NCBI RefSeq assembly: GCF_900155545.1
Contig: NZ_LT732526.1
Location: 1,676,592 to 1,740,591, forward strand
DNA: 64,000 nt
Direction: 5' to 3'
Origin: Clostridium sp. Marseille-P2415
Lineage (GTDB): Bacteria > Bacillota > Clostridia > Lachnospirales > Lachnospiraceae
Every line of letters starts with the position of its first letter. Position 1 is the first letter of the stretch. The position numbers and the translations under genes are program-made. The notes below the pieces were generated by a model. The model did no database searches, had not been told where the DNA came from, and saw nothing but the letters and a program-made list of their open reading frames with translations. This document shows, piece after piece, positions 34,531 to 42,017 of the stretch.

Positions 34531-35097
34531 ATGAAAATCAAAATATTAAAGAAATTATTTATTTCAACATTATATTTAAGCACTTTTACATTTGGCGGCG
34601 GATATGTGATCGTAACACTCTTAAAGAATAAATTTGTCGATGAACTTCATTGGATCAACGAAGAGGAAATGCTTGATCTAGTTGCGATTGCGCAATCATC
34701 TCCAGGTGCCATCGCTGTCAACGGCGCTATTGTGGTTGGCTATAAGCTGGCCGGCTTTTGGGGAGTTATGTGTGCCGTTTTCGGAGCGATCATACCGCCC
34801 TTCATTATTTTAACCTTGGTCTCCTTTTTTTATCAGGCTTTTAAAAGCAATTTTATCATACAATCCATGTTATCCGGTATGAAGGCAGGGGTAGGTGCAG
34901 TGATTGTCTCTGTGGTTTACGATATGGGCAGCAGTATTGTAAAGACAAAAGATTTTATATTGTTTAGTATTATGGCTATTGCTTTTATTGCCAACTACTT
35001 CTTTCACGTAAATGTCATTTATATTATTTTATCAGTTGCCATAATCGGAGCAATAAGGACGATCAAAAGGGAACACGGGAGGAAAACACTATCATGA
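34531..35097 (+). CDS. CHR-family transporter, short subunit 1
   Basis: A 188-residue, single-domain chromate ion transporter family protein with five or six hydrophobic segments. It has the FTFGGGYVIVTLLKNKFVDE motif and the SSPGAIAVNGAIVVGYKLAG block near residue 55. Short CHR proteins function as heteromeric pairs, and the second half follows with a 4-base overlap. CHR proteins move oxyanions such as chromate; sulfate relevance here is a guess based on the nearby sulfatases. Confidence 0.9.
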   Translation: MKIKILKKLFISTLYLSTFTFGGGYVIVTLLKNKFVDELHWINEEEMLDLVAIAQSSPGAIAVNGAIVVGYKLAGFWGVMCAVFGAIIPPFIILTLVSFFYQAFKSNFIIQSMLSGMKAGVGAVIVSVVYDMGSSIVKTKDFILFSIMAIAFIANYFFHVNVIYIILSVAIIGAIRTIKREHGRKTLS

Positions 35098-35666
35098 TTT
35101 ATCTGAAACTTTTTTGGGCTTTTTTACAGATTGGAGCATTCAGCTTTGGCGGTGGATATGCCGCTATGCCTTTAATACAGGCACAGGTAATCGACCAGTA
35201 TGGCTGGCTTACGGTTTCTGATTTCACAGACCTGGTCACCATTTCCCAAATGACACCGGGACCTATTGCAATCAACTCTGCAACCTTTGTGGGAAATCAG
35301 ATTGCCGGAATCCCAGGGGCACTGGCTGCAACCATTGGCTGTATCCTGCCTTCCTGCATATTTGTAACTGCTCTGGCATGGATCTATACCAAATACCGTA
35401 ATTTAAGCATATTACAGGGAATTCTGGAATCCTTACGCCCGGCAGTTGTTGCAATGATTTTTACCGCCGGTCTTACCATTTTAGTACCGGCCATTTTCTT
35501 AAACAGCCGGATAACCTTTCAGGATGGTAATTTTCAATTACGGCCTTTTCTCTATTTCATTGCTGCTATGTTCTGCCTGAGGAAATGGAAACTGGACCCC
35601 ATCGCAGCCATGGTGCTTTGCGGAGTGGCTGAAGTGATATACCAGTTTATCACGGTTACTCTATAG
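35094..35666 (+). CDS. CHR-family transporter, short subunit 2
   Basis: A 190-residue partner with GAFSFGGGYAAMPLIQAQVID and TPGPIAINSATFVGNQIAG, both stronger CHR consensus matches than in subunit 1. ATGA overlap with subunit 1 implies 1:1 synthesis. The gene converges on the HxlR gene, whose stop lies 28 bases away. Confidence 0.9.
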   Translation: MIYLKLFWAFLQIGAFSFGGGYAAMPLIQAQVIDQYGWLTVSDFTDLVTISQMTPGPIAINSATFVGNQIAGIPGALAATIGCILPSCIFVTALAWIYTKYRNLSILQGILESLRPAVVAMIFTAGLTILVPAIFLNSRITFQDGNFQLRPFLYFIAAMFCLRKWKLDPIAAMVLCGVAEVIYQFITVTL

Positions 35667-35694
35667 TTGTTCTGCAAGGCAAAGAAACCTGCTT

Positions 35695-36075
35695 TTACTT
35701 TGATTTATAATCACACTTCTGGCATTGGGCAAGGATGCTCTCATTATCCTCTTTATGATATGCCCCAGACCATCTGCAAATATTTTGGAGAATCGGAATG
35801 ACAGATTTCCCTTTATTTGACAGACTATATTCTACTTTTGGAGGAACTTCATCATATGACTTTCTTATTATAATCCCATCTGCAATTAATTCTTTTAAAG
35901 TTACAGCCAAAACGGCATCTGTAATATCTGTCATCTCCTTTCTTAATTCACTGTAACGCAAACATTCCTTTTCTGCTAACACACAAATAATGCGTGATTT
36001 CCATTTTCCTCCAAATATGCTCAATCCATATTCCAGCGGGCACCGTATATCTTTTTCTAATTTGGGTTTATACAT
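35695..36075 (-). CDS. HxlR-family transcriptional regulator
   Basis: A 126-residue winged-helix protein: CPLEYGLSIFGGKWKSRIICVL, YSELRKEMTDITDAVLAVTLKELIADGII and the PPKVEYSLSNKG wing are HxlR hallmarks. C12 is at the conserved N-terminal position used for thiol sensing in YodB/HypR, and four more cysteines occur (including a C-terminal CQKC). It is divergent from the osmC gene, with two similar TAACTATT sites between, so it may control the OsmC-lipoyl cluster in response to electrophiles or peroxides. Confidence 0.88.
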   Translation of the reverse strand: MYKPKLEKDIRCPLEYGLSIFGGKWKSRIICVLAEKECLRYSELRKEMTDITDAVLAVTLKELIADGIIIRKSYDEVPPKVEYSLSNKGKSVIPILQNICRWSGAYHKEDNESILAQCQKCDYKSK

Positions 36076-36129
36076 TATTTCAGCCTCCTTTAAAAAAACA
36101 TTATAAGAAAAATACTTTATTTTATCAAG

Positions 36130-36143
36130 TAACTATTAAATTT
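36130..36143. promoter_or_regulatory. putative HxlR half-site 1
   Basis: TAACTATTAAATTT lies about 55 bases upstream of the HxlR start. It matches 36278-36291 in 12 of 14 positions. A role as an HxlR operator is inferred from location and duplication. Confidence 0.4.
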
Positions 36144-36175
36144 ATGAGTTTACGGTGGTGAGAAGCATAAAACTT

Positions 36176-36213
36176 GTCAAAGCGGATATTCTCTATCCGC
36201 TTCGCTGCCTGAT
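36176..36213. repeat. structured intergenic repeat, copy 2
   Basis: GCGGATATTC...ATCCGCTTCGCTGC closely matches copy 1 at 13548-13584, in both stem arms and the TTCGCTGC tail. The loop differs slightly. It lies in the divergent HxlR/osmC promoter region but upstream of the osmC promoter. Confidence 0.65.
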
Positions 36214-36277
36214 CAGGGTAAATAATCAATATTGGGTTATATTATAACCAAACAAAAAAGGAAAATAGATACTTAGC

Positions 36278-36312
36278 TAACTATTGATTTTCTATGGGGA
36301 ATGTGTTATATT
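36278..36312 (+). promoter_or_regulatory. osmC promoter with overlapping HxlR-type half-site
   Basis: TTGATT (36284-36289), 17 bases and TATATT (36307-36312) form a promoter about 30 bases upstream of osmC. TAACTATTGATTTT (36278-36291) covers the -35, consistent with repression. Confidence 0.6.
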
Positions 36313-36342
36313 GTTAACAAAATAAATTAAGGAGATATCATT

Positions 36343-36783
36343 ATGTTGACTACATTCAAAGCTACTGCTAAAAAATTACCTGATGGCTTACAGGTCGAAG
36401 CAAATTCAAGAGGTTTTAAAATTCTATTTGATGAACCGGAAGATTTGGGCGGTACTGATACTGCTATGAACCCTGTTGAAGCTCTTTTATGTGCTCTGGG
36501 CGCATGCCAGTCCATCGTAGCAAGTGCATTTGCGGCTGCTCATGACATTACATTTGAAGAATTCCATGTTGAACTTGAAGGAGATCTGGATCCGGATGGA
36601 TTTATGGGACTGGCTGATGTAAGAAACGGCTTCCAGGAGATACGGTTTGTAATGCATTTTAAAACAAATGAGCCCAAAGAGAAGATTGAAAATTATGCGA
36701 AATTTATAGAGAAAACATGTCCTGTAGGTGATTGTATCGCTAACGGTGTAAAATTAGTATTATCGGGTGTTGCAATTGATTAA
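36343..36783 (+). CDS. OsmC-family peroxidase-like protein
   Basis: A 146-residue OsmC/Ohr-fold protein. The two reactive cysteines are C55 (LGACQS) and C126 (KTCPVGDC), with extra C50 and C131. Family members reduce organic hydroperoxides using dihydrolipoyl groups as electron donor. The next genes encode a dihydrolipoyl dehydrogenase with its own lipoyl domain and a lipoate ligase, which fits that chemistry directly. The ribosome site is AAGGAG. Confidence 0.9.
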   Translation: MLTTFKATAKKLPDGLQVEANSRGFKILFDEPEDLGGTDTAMNPVEALLCALGACQSIVASAFAAAHDITFEEFHVELEGDLDPDGFMGLADVRNGFQEIRFVMHFKTNEPKEKIENYAKFIEKTCPVGDCIANGVKLVLSGVAID

Positions 36784-36797
36784 TCAATACGTACAGC

Positions 36798-36829
36798 AAA
36801 AGAGCCTCTTTTATAAAATTGGCTCTTTT
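36798..36829 (+). terminator. attenuator-like hairpin between osmC and lpd
   Basis: AAAAGAGCC and GGCTCTTTT form a 9-bp stem with a 14-base loop followed by TTCT, 15 bases after the osmC stop. Partial termination would give more OsmC than dehydrogenase. Confidence 0.6.
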
Positions 36830-36852
36830 TCTGGAAGAAAGGAGGACGCAGC

Positions 36853-38535
36853 GTGATTATTAAAATGTCAGCGATCCCAGGCGGAAAAATGGGTAAAGTG
36901 GGTAAAATGAATGTTAAAGCCGGTGATAAGGTAGCTGCCGGTGATATTCTTGCACAGGTAGAGACAGCAAAAGGAAACCGTCCGGTCAAGGCGGTATCCG
37001 GAGGTACGGTTTCCAGAGTATTATGTGAAGAAGGTGCAGAAATTGCATCCAATGCGGAAATGTTTGATATCGTTGAGAATCTGGTTTCCGAAGAACCGGC
37101 TGAAGCCAATATTGAAAATATTACACAGAAGAACCAAAAGGAGGTTTCTACAGATCTGCTGATAATCGGCGCAGGTCCAGGCGGATACGTGGCAGCCATT
37201 TATGCAGCTAAGAACGGCTTAAAGGTAACCCTTGTTGAAGAATCGGAATTAGGCGGCACCTGTCTGAATGTTGGCTGTATTCCTACGAAAGCACTTGTCA
37301 AGTCCGCTGAAATCTGCCACAACGTAAAAAATGCTTCTCTTTTTGGCGTCGAGACAGCCGGTAATATTTCGGTCAATATGAAACAGGTCATAGACCGTAA
37401 GGACAAGGTAAAGAACAGACTCGTTTCCGGTGTTGATTTCCTCATGAAAAAGAATGAAATTAATGTTATCTCCGGTCACGCATCTTTTATTGATGAGTAC
37501 ACCATTTCAGTCAATGGAAATGAAAACTATATTATAAAGGCAAAAAATATTATGATAGCAACAGGTTCCAAAATTTCAAAAATAGCTATCCCCGGCATGG
37601 AACTGCCTTTTATATTAAACAGCACTACAGCACTGTCCAATACCGAGCTGCCAAAATCCATTGCAATTATCGGCGGTGGAGTAATTGGTATGGAATTTGC
37701 ATTTATTTATAAAAATTTCGGCGTAGAGGTACATGTTATTGAATTCATGGACCGGCTGCTAACAATGGTTGACCATGATATCGCCAAGGAAATACAGGAT
37801 ATTGCCGAAGAAGAGAAAATTAAGGTGCATACCGGTTCAAAAGTCATGAAAATCCAGAGCTCCATAGACGGTAAGGCAGTCATTACCTATGAAGATAAGC
37901 ATGGCGAACATTTGCTGGTCAGCGAAAAGGTTTTAGTCGCTATCGGCAGAGAGCCCAATCTGGACGGATTATCCTTAGATAAGAGCGGCGTTTTATTAAA
38001 TAGCAAAGGAAAAGGTATTCAAGTGGATGCCTCCATGCGTACGAATATCAGTCATATCTATGCAATCGGTGATGTAACAAATATTATTCAGCTGGCTCAC
38101 GTGGCCTCCCATCAGGGTATCGTTGCAGTGGATAATATATTGGGGAAAAATAAGGCAATGGACTATTCGGCAGTCCCGAACGTAATATTTACCTCACCCG
38201 AAATTGCAAGTGTCGGTACGGGGGAAGATGAAGCCAACGCAGCAGGTATGAATATTACAGTTAGCAAGTTTTCATTTGCAGGAAATGGAAAGGCTCTGAC
38301 AATGGGCGAAACACGAGGATTTATGAAACTGATAAAGGATAATGAAACAGGAAAAATTATTGGCGGATCCATGATAGGTCCCGATGCTTCCTCATTAATA
38401 AGTTCGTTAACCTTAGCAATCGCAAATGAATTTACGGAAAAACAGATAACAGAGACTATATTTTCACACCCGACTACCGGTGAAGTAATTCATGAAGCAG
38501 CAATGGATTTTGGAATCGGAGCCTTGCATCAGTGA
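36853..38535 (+). CDS. lpdA: dihydrolipoyl dehydrogenase with N-terminal lipoyl domain
   Basis: A 560-residue protein. Residues 1-77 form a lipoyl domain with K40 in VETAKGNRPV as probable lipoylation site. A linker (78-98) leads to an FAD domain (IIGAGPGGYVAA at about 104), the redox disulfide C137/C142 (GGTCLNVGCIPTKA), an NAD domain (IIGGGVIGMEFA) and a dimer domain with the HPTTGE catalytic pair. The start is a GTG at 36853 behind AAAGGAGGACG. No E1/E2 subunits of a 2-oxoacid or glycine complex lie nearby, so its electron acceptor is open; OsmC is the best candidate. Confidence 0.92.
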   Translation: MIIKMSAIPGGKMGKVGKMNVKAGDKVAAGDILAQVETAKGNRPVKAVSGGTVSRVLCEEGAEIASNAEMFDIVENLVSEEPAEANIENITQKNQKEVSTDLLIIGAGPGGYVAAIYAAKNGLKVTLVEESELGGTCLNVGCIPTKALVKSAEICHNVKNASLFGVETAGNISVNMKQVIDRKDKVKNRLVSGVDFLMKKNEINVISGHASFIDEYTISVNGNENYIIKAKNIMIATGSKISKIAIPGMELPFILNSTTALSNTELPKSIAIIGGGVIGMEFAFIYKNFGVEVHVIEFMDRLLTMVDHDIAKEIQDIAEEEKIKVHTGSKVMKIQSSIDGKAVITYEDKHGEHLLVSEKVLVAIGREPNLDGLSLDKSGVLLNSKGKGIQVDASMRTNISHIYAIGDVTNIIQLAHVASHQGIVAVDNILGKNKAMDYSAVPNVIFTSPEIASVGTGEDEANAAGMNITVSKFSFAGNGKALTMGETRGFMKLIKDNETGKIIGGSMIGPDASSLISSLTLAIANEFTEKQITETIFSHPTTGEVIHEAAMDFGIGALHQ

Positions 38536-39455
38536 TGAAGAAAATAATACGATCTGAAGAATTTAATCCATATTTTAATATTGCCGCAGAGCATCAGCTG
38601 TTTTTAGCCTCCGATGAAGATATCCATATATTTTTATGGCAGAATGATGCTTCCGTTATCGTCGGAAGGAATCAAAACCTATACGCAGAATGTAATCTTT
38701 CATATCTTAAGGAACACAACATTCAGGCAGTACGCAGGTTTTCCGGCGGCGGAGCCGTATATCATGATAAAGGTAACGTTAATTTTACCTTTATTACCAA
38801 AGAAAGATCGGCAAGCCAGGTACAATTTATCGAACTCATACGATCTGCAATGTTGAGACTTGGTATTGACTGTGAATTCAGCGGCAGAAATGATTTATTA
38901 TTTAAAAACCAGAAATTTTCCGGACATGCTTATTATACAGATGGCGATAATTATATGTATCATGGCACAATTTTAGTTCATGTGGATTTTGAGCAATTAG
39001 GAAAAGCCCTTACCCCTTCCATGCTAAAGCTAAATTCCAAAGGAATCGGATCCGTTAAAAGCAGAGTTATAAATTTATCAGAAATTAATAACGAAATAAC
39101 TGTTGAAAAAGTAATTGAGGCTTTCATAGAGACCTTCCATTGCAAAAATATAGAATTTATCAATAAAACCAATTTTGAAGCACCTTTAGAGCAGCTTCTC
39201 TCGTCACACGATTGGCTGTATGCGCAGTCTCCAGATTTTGATATCGTACTGGAACGTAAATATTCATTTGGAAATGTATCGGTGCATATCGCAGCGGTTA
39301 ACGGCTTAATGGAACGTATAAAAATAAATACCGACAGCCTGCAGCTTTATGATTTCAAGATCTGTGAAGATGAACTGAATGGGAAATGCTTTCGCGAAGA
39401 AGCAGTATGGGAATGTCTGAATCTGTATATTTCCAATCATCTGAAACAATCATAA
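38535..39455 (+). CDS. lplA: lipoate-protein ligase A
   Basis: A 306-residue ligase that attaches free lipoate to lysine via lipoyl-AMP. The RRFSGGGAVYHDKGNVNFTF block and the GRNDLLFKNQKFSGHAYY region are diagnostic, and a C-terminal accessory domain is present. The ATG at 38535 overlaps the preceding stop (TGATG). It likely lipoylates the dehydrogenase's own lipoyl domain, making the cluster self-contained. Confidence 0.93.
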   Translation: MKKIIRSEEFNPYFNIAAEHQLFLASDEDIHIFLWQNDASVIVGRNQNLYAECNLSYLKEHNIQAVRRFSGGGAVYHDKGNVNFTFITKERSASQVQFIELIRSAMLRLGIDCEFSGRNDLLFKNQKFSGHAYYTDGDNYMYHGTILVHVDFEQLGKALTPSMLKLNSKGIGSVKSRVINLSEINNEITVEKVIEAFIETFHCKNIEFINKTNFEAPLEQLLSSHDWLYAQSPDFDIVLERKYSFGNVSVHIAAVNGLMERIKINTDSLQLYDFKICEDELNGKCFREEAVWECLNLYISNHLKQS

Positions 39456-39540
39456 TGTTTCATTGCTATCTAAAAAAAACATAGTATATTTGAAGGTTTT
39501 ATGTTAATATAGACTAAAATAAAATGATATGGTGATTATT

Positions 39541-39993
39541 ATGTTTAATTTAGATGACTGCATCGCTTTTATTACCTGTAAAAGCGCAAAAGATCTCGCC
39601 GATTGCTTAGAGAAAAGGCTGAATTATTACAATATAACAAGAACCCAGTGGATTGCATTATATTATATCAAAAATAATAGCATGATTACGCAAAAGCAGC
39701 TGGCTGATAAAATGTCTTTGAAGGAACCAAGTGTTGTTCGAATGCTCGATAAAATGGAGGTACTTGGGTGGGTTAACCGAATTAATAATGAAAATGACAA
39801 AAGGATCAAGTCTTTAATTCTTACTGAAAATGGACAAAAAATTGAAACAGAAATGTTAAAGGTCGCTGAAAAATTTATGTCCGATACGCTAGACGGTCTT
39901 TCTCAGGAAGAGCTCGATAATTTTAAGTCAACACTTAGTAAGATGCTTAAGAATATAGAATCCAACACATCTATTCCGATTAATTCTAAATGA
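39541..39993 (+). CDS. MarR-family transcriptional regulator
   Basis: A 150-residue winged-helix regulator: ITRTQWIALYYIKNNSMITQKQLADKMSLKEPSVVRMLDKMEVLGWV plus the NDKRIKSLILTENG wing. Three cysteines (C7, C13, C22) cluster in the first helix, the area where OhrR carries its peroxide-sensing cysteine, though not at the identical position. ATG at 39541 has GGTGATT upstream; in-frame starts at 39529 and 39532 are possible. It follows lplA by about 85 bases and may regulate the OsmC cluster or the adjacent reductase. Confidence 0.88.
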   Translation: MFNLDDCIAFITCKSAKDLADCLEKRLNYYNITRTQWIALYYIKNNSMITQKQLADKMSLKEPSVVRMLDKMEVLGWVNRINNENDKRIKSLILTENGQKIETEMLKVAEKFMSDTLDGLSQEELDNFKSTLSKMLKNIESNTSIPINSK

Positions 39994-40058
39994 GGTCTGC
40001 TTTATGTACTCTGACGGATTCGCTCCATAAAAAAGGTATTTGGCAAATATACAAAAAT

Positions 40059-40115
40059 AATGAATAAACCATGTATAAAATAATTAGTTTCTTATTTATG
40101 CATGGTTTATTCATT
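40059..40115. terminator. bidirectional terminator after the MarR gene
   Basis: AATGAATAAACCATG pairs perfectly with CATGGTTTATTCATT (15 bp) over a 27-base AT-rich loop, with TTTTC on the plus exit. It lies between the convergent MarR and OYE genes. Confidence 0.75.
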
Positions 40116-40207
40116 TTCACAAACATAATCCAGGCCCTAATAATTTTGTCTATATTAGGCAAAGGCGCAATAGGCAGCTATAGCTATTCTTACAAAAGCT
40201 TCCAATT

Positions 40208-41281
40208 TTACTTATTAAAGATACATTTTACTTCAACACCAAAGCACTTGCTGCACGAAATACATTTAGCCGGCGTTCTGTCACCACCGGCCCAACGGTT
40301 AATCAGTTCCGGTTCCCGTATAAAAGGCCTGCACAATGAAATATATTCAATATTTGTTTGATTAACAATATCTGTCAACTTGTTTATATCCCTGTGTCCG
40401 CCGACAGATATAACCGGTATGTTGATCTCTTCTGCAATTTCAGCGGCATACTGGGCGAAATACGATTCTGTTTCTGAAGAAACCTTTCTGATCGTTCCTT
40501 CATTGGCCCTGGAGGACATGGTGCCACCGCTAATTTCAACAGCACTTAAGCCTGCTTTTTCCAACATTTTGCACACATATTTACATTCTTCAAAAGTCAA
40601 TCCCTGATCCATGAAGTCATCACAGTTTATTTTTGCCAGAACCGGATAATCCTGGCCAACGAGCTCTCTGATCCTGTGCGCGATCTCCAAAATTACTCTC
40701 ACTCTGTTTTCAATACTGCCGCCGTATCCGTCTGTTCTTCTGTTATAATATGGGGTCAGGAATCTGCTCAGTAAATATCCATGGGCAACGTGAAGCTGTA
40801 CGCCATCAAAACCGGCTTTTTTTGCTCTTAAGGCCCCATTAGAAAAAGCGTCTTTCATTGCCTGTATATCCTCTTTTGTCATTTCTTTGGGTACCGTTTT
40901 CATTGCTAAATCCTCAACTGCACTTGGCCCCCATAATACCCCATCATTCTTGCTTCTGTTCTGGACACCGTTACAAACGAGCTGAACTATAATATTTGCA
41001 TCATACTTATGAACTGTATCCGTAAATTTCCGGTACTCCTCAATAAAAGAATCATTGTAGATTGCCATTTGGCCCGGAACGATTTTTTCTATATCGGTTA
41101 CATTTGTCAGTCCGGTTATAATGGTGCCGACTCCACCTTTTGCCAGATTTTCATAAAGATGAATCAGATTTTCAGTCACATGCCCTAACGAATCCGATCT
41201 CCCGTCATAGGTTGCCGAACGCACAAATCTGTTTTTCATCTTCATTCCTGATAATTTTATTTGATCAAATAATGTCTTCAT
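40208..41281 (-). CDS. old yellow enzyme-type NADH:flavin oxidoreductase
   Basis: A 357-residue FMN TIM-barrel: MKNRFVRSATYDG at the N-terminus, GVQLHVAHGYLLSRFLTPYYNRRTDGYGGS with the family active-site region, ENRVRVILEI, and a C-terminal CISCSKC. It lacks the C-terminal FAD/NAD domain of 2,4-dienoyl-CoA reductases. It should reduce alpha,beta-unsaturated carbonyls. The ATG at 41281 has AAAGGAG; the frame extends to 41299. Near two thiol-type regulators, an electrophile-detoxifying role is plausible. Confidence 0.9.
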   Translation of the reverse strand: MKTLFDQIKLSGMKMKNRFVRSATYDGRSDSLGHVTENLIHLYENLAKGGVGTIITGLTNVTDIEKIVPGQMAIYNDSFIEEYRKFTDTVHKYDANIIVQLVCNGVQNRSKNDGVLWGPSAVEDLAMKTVPKEMTKEDIQAMKDAFSNGALRAKKAGFDGVQLHVAHGYLLSRFLTPYYNRRTDGYGGSIENRVRVILEIAHRIRELVGQDYPVLAKINCDDFMDQGLTFEECKYVCKMLEKAGLSAVEISGGTMSSRANEGTIRKVSSETESYFAQYAAEIAEEINIPVISVGGHRDINKLTDIVNQTNIEYISLCRPFIREPELINRWAGGDRTPAKCISCSKCFGVEVKCIFNK

Positions 41282-41579
41282 TTGAAACGCTCCTTTCATC
41301 TATTTTTTTAATATGTAGACATTTTATGGCCTGTTTGACTGGAAGCTCTCTCTCTGCCCATCATTACCTCATTCCTAATTTATTGGGTCCAACCTCCTTG
41401 TAACTATAACATTCCAAACCATTAGACGCAAGTAAGATGCTACCCGTTTTCTACCCTCCTCATGATATTTCTATGCTGATTATGCCATGAGAAAACCAGA
41501 AATCAGCAACAGGTCTCACATGCAGGCCCTTTATTTTCTTTTAATCATCATCTGTATCCTGAATGTAATATACAAAAAA

Positions 41580-41628
41580 ATACCCTGATAGCTAAAAGCA
41601 CAACTGCTTTTTCTTACTATCAGGGTAT
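41580..41628 (-). terminator. strong terminator of the small-protein gene
   Basis: On the minus strand ATACCCTGATAG pairs with CTATCAGGGTAT, followed by TTTTTTTG. It lies just past the stop at 41652. The rest of 41282-41579 shows no gene or clear site. Confidence 0.8.
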
Positions 41629-41651
41629 GGTTTATTTTCAACATCCTCTTC

Positions 41652-41867
41652 TTAAACACCGTCACGTTTATTTCCTGTTTTGTAATCATCTCTAGTCCAG
41701 TTTGGGGCATTGACCGGACCAGCTTTCGCATTCCCATTTTTCGCAGCGCCCTGGATTTCCGGTACCCGAGCCTGCTCATTTTTTGGACGATGCATTTTTT
41801 CATGATTCTCTGATCCATGATTGTTTGAATCATAGGGACTTGGTCTTCTCATACCTGCTTTTGCCAT
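41652..41867 (-). CDS. small hydrophilic protein, unknown
   Basis: A 71-residue protein, rich in Asn, Lys, Pro, Gly and Arg, with no cysteine, no membrane segment and a probably disordered chain (RRPSPYDSNNHGSENHEKMH, then PVNAPNWTRDDYKTGNKRDG). It has an excellent AGGAGG site and its own terminator, so it looks like a real single-gene unit, probably well expressed. I do not recognise the family. The overlapping frame 41531-41833 is judged a shadow. Confidence 0.7.
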   Translation of the reverse strand: MAKAGMRRPSPYDSNNHGSENHEKMHRPKNEQARVPEIQGAAKNGNAKAGPVNAPNWTRDDYKTGNKRDGV

Positions 41868-42017
41868 AATGATACCTCCTATCTGTCAATAGTTTTTGTA
41901 TTTCCATCGAAACTATGCAGAAAAAATCATGAAATGACCGGCAAATTTAAATCCCCAAGATATTCCCGTAAAGCCCAAACACTCCGAAATGAACTCCCTC
42001 AAATAATTAATATTTGT

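Noticed and set aside
41531..41833. 100-residue minus-strand frame overlapping the small hydrophilic protein
   Set aside because: It runs through the terminator hairpin and has no ribosome site; the 71-residue frame has both correct signals.
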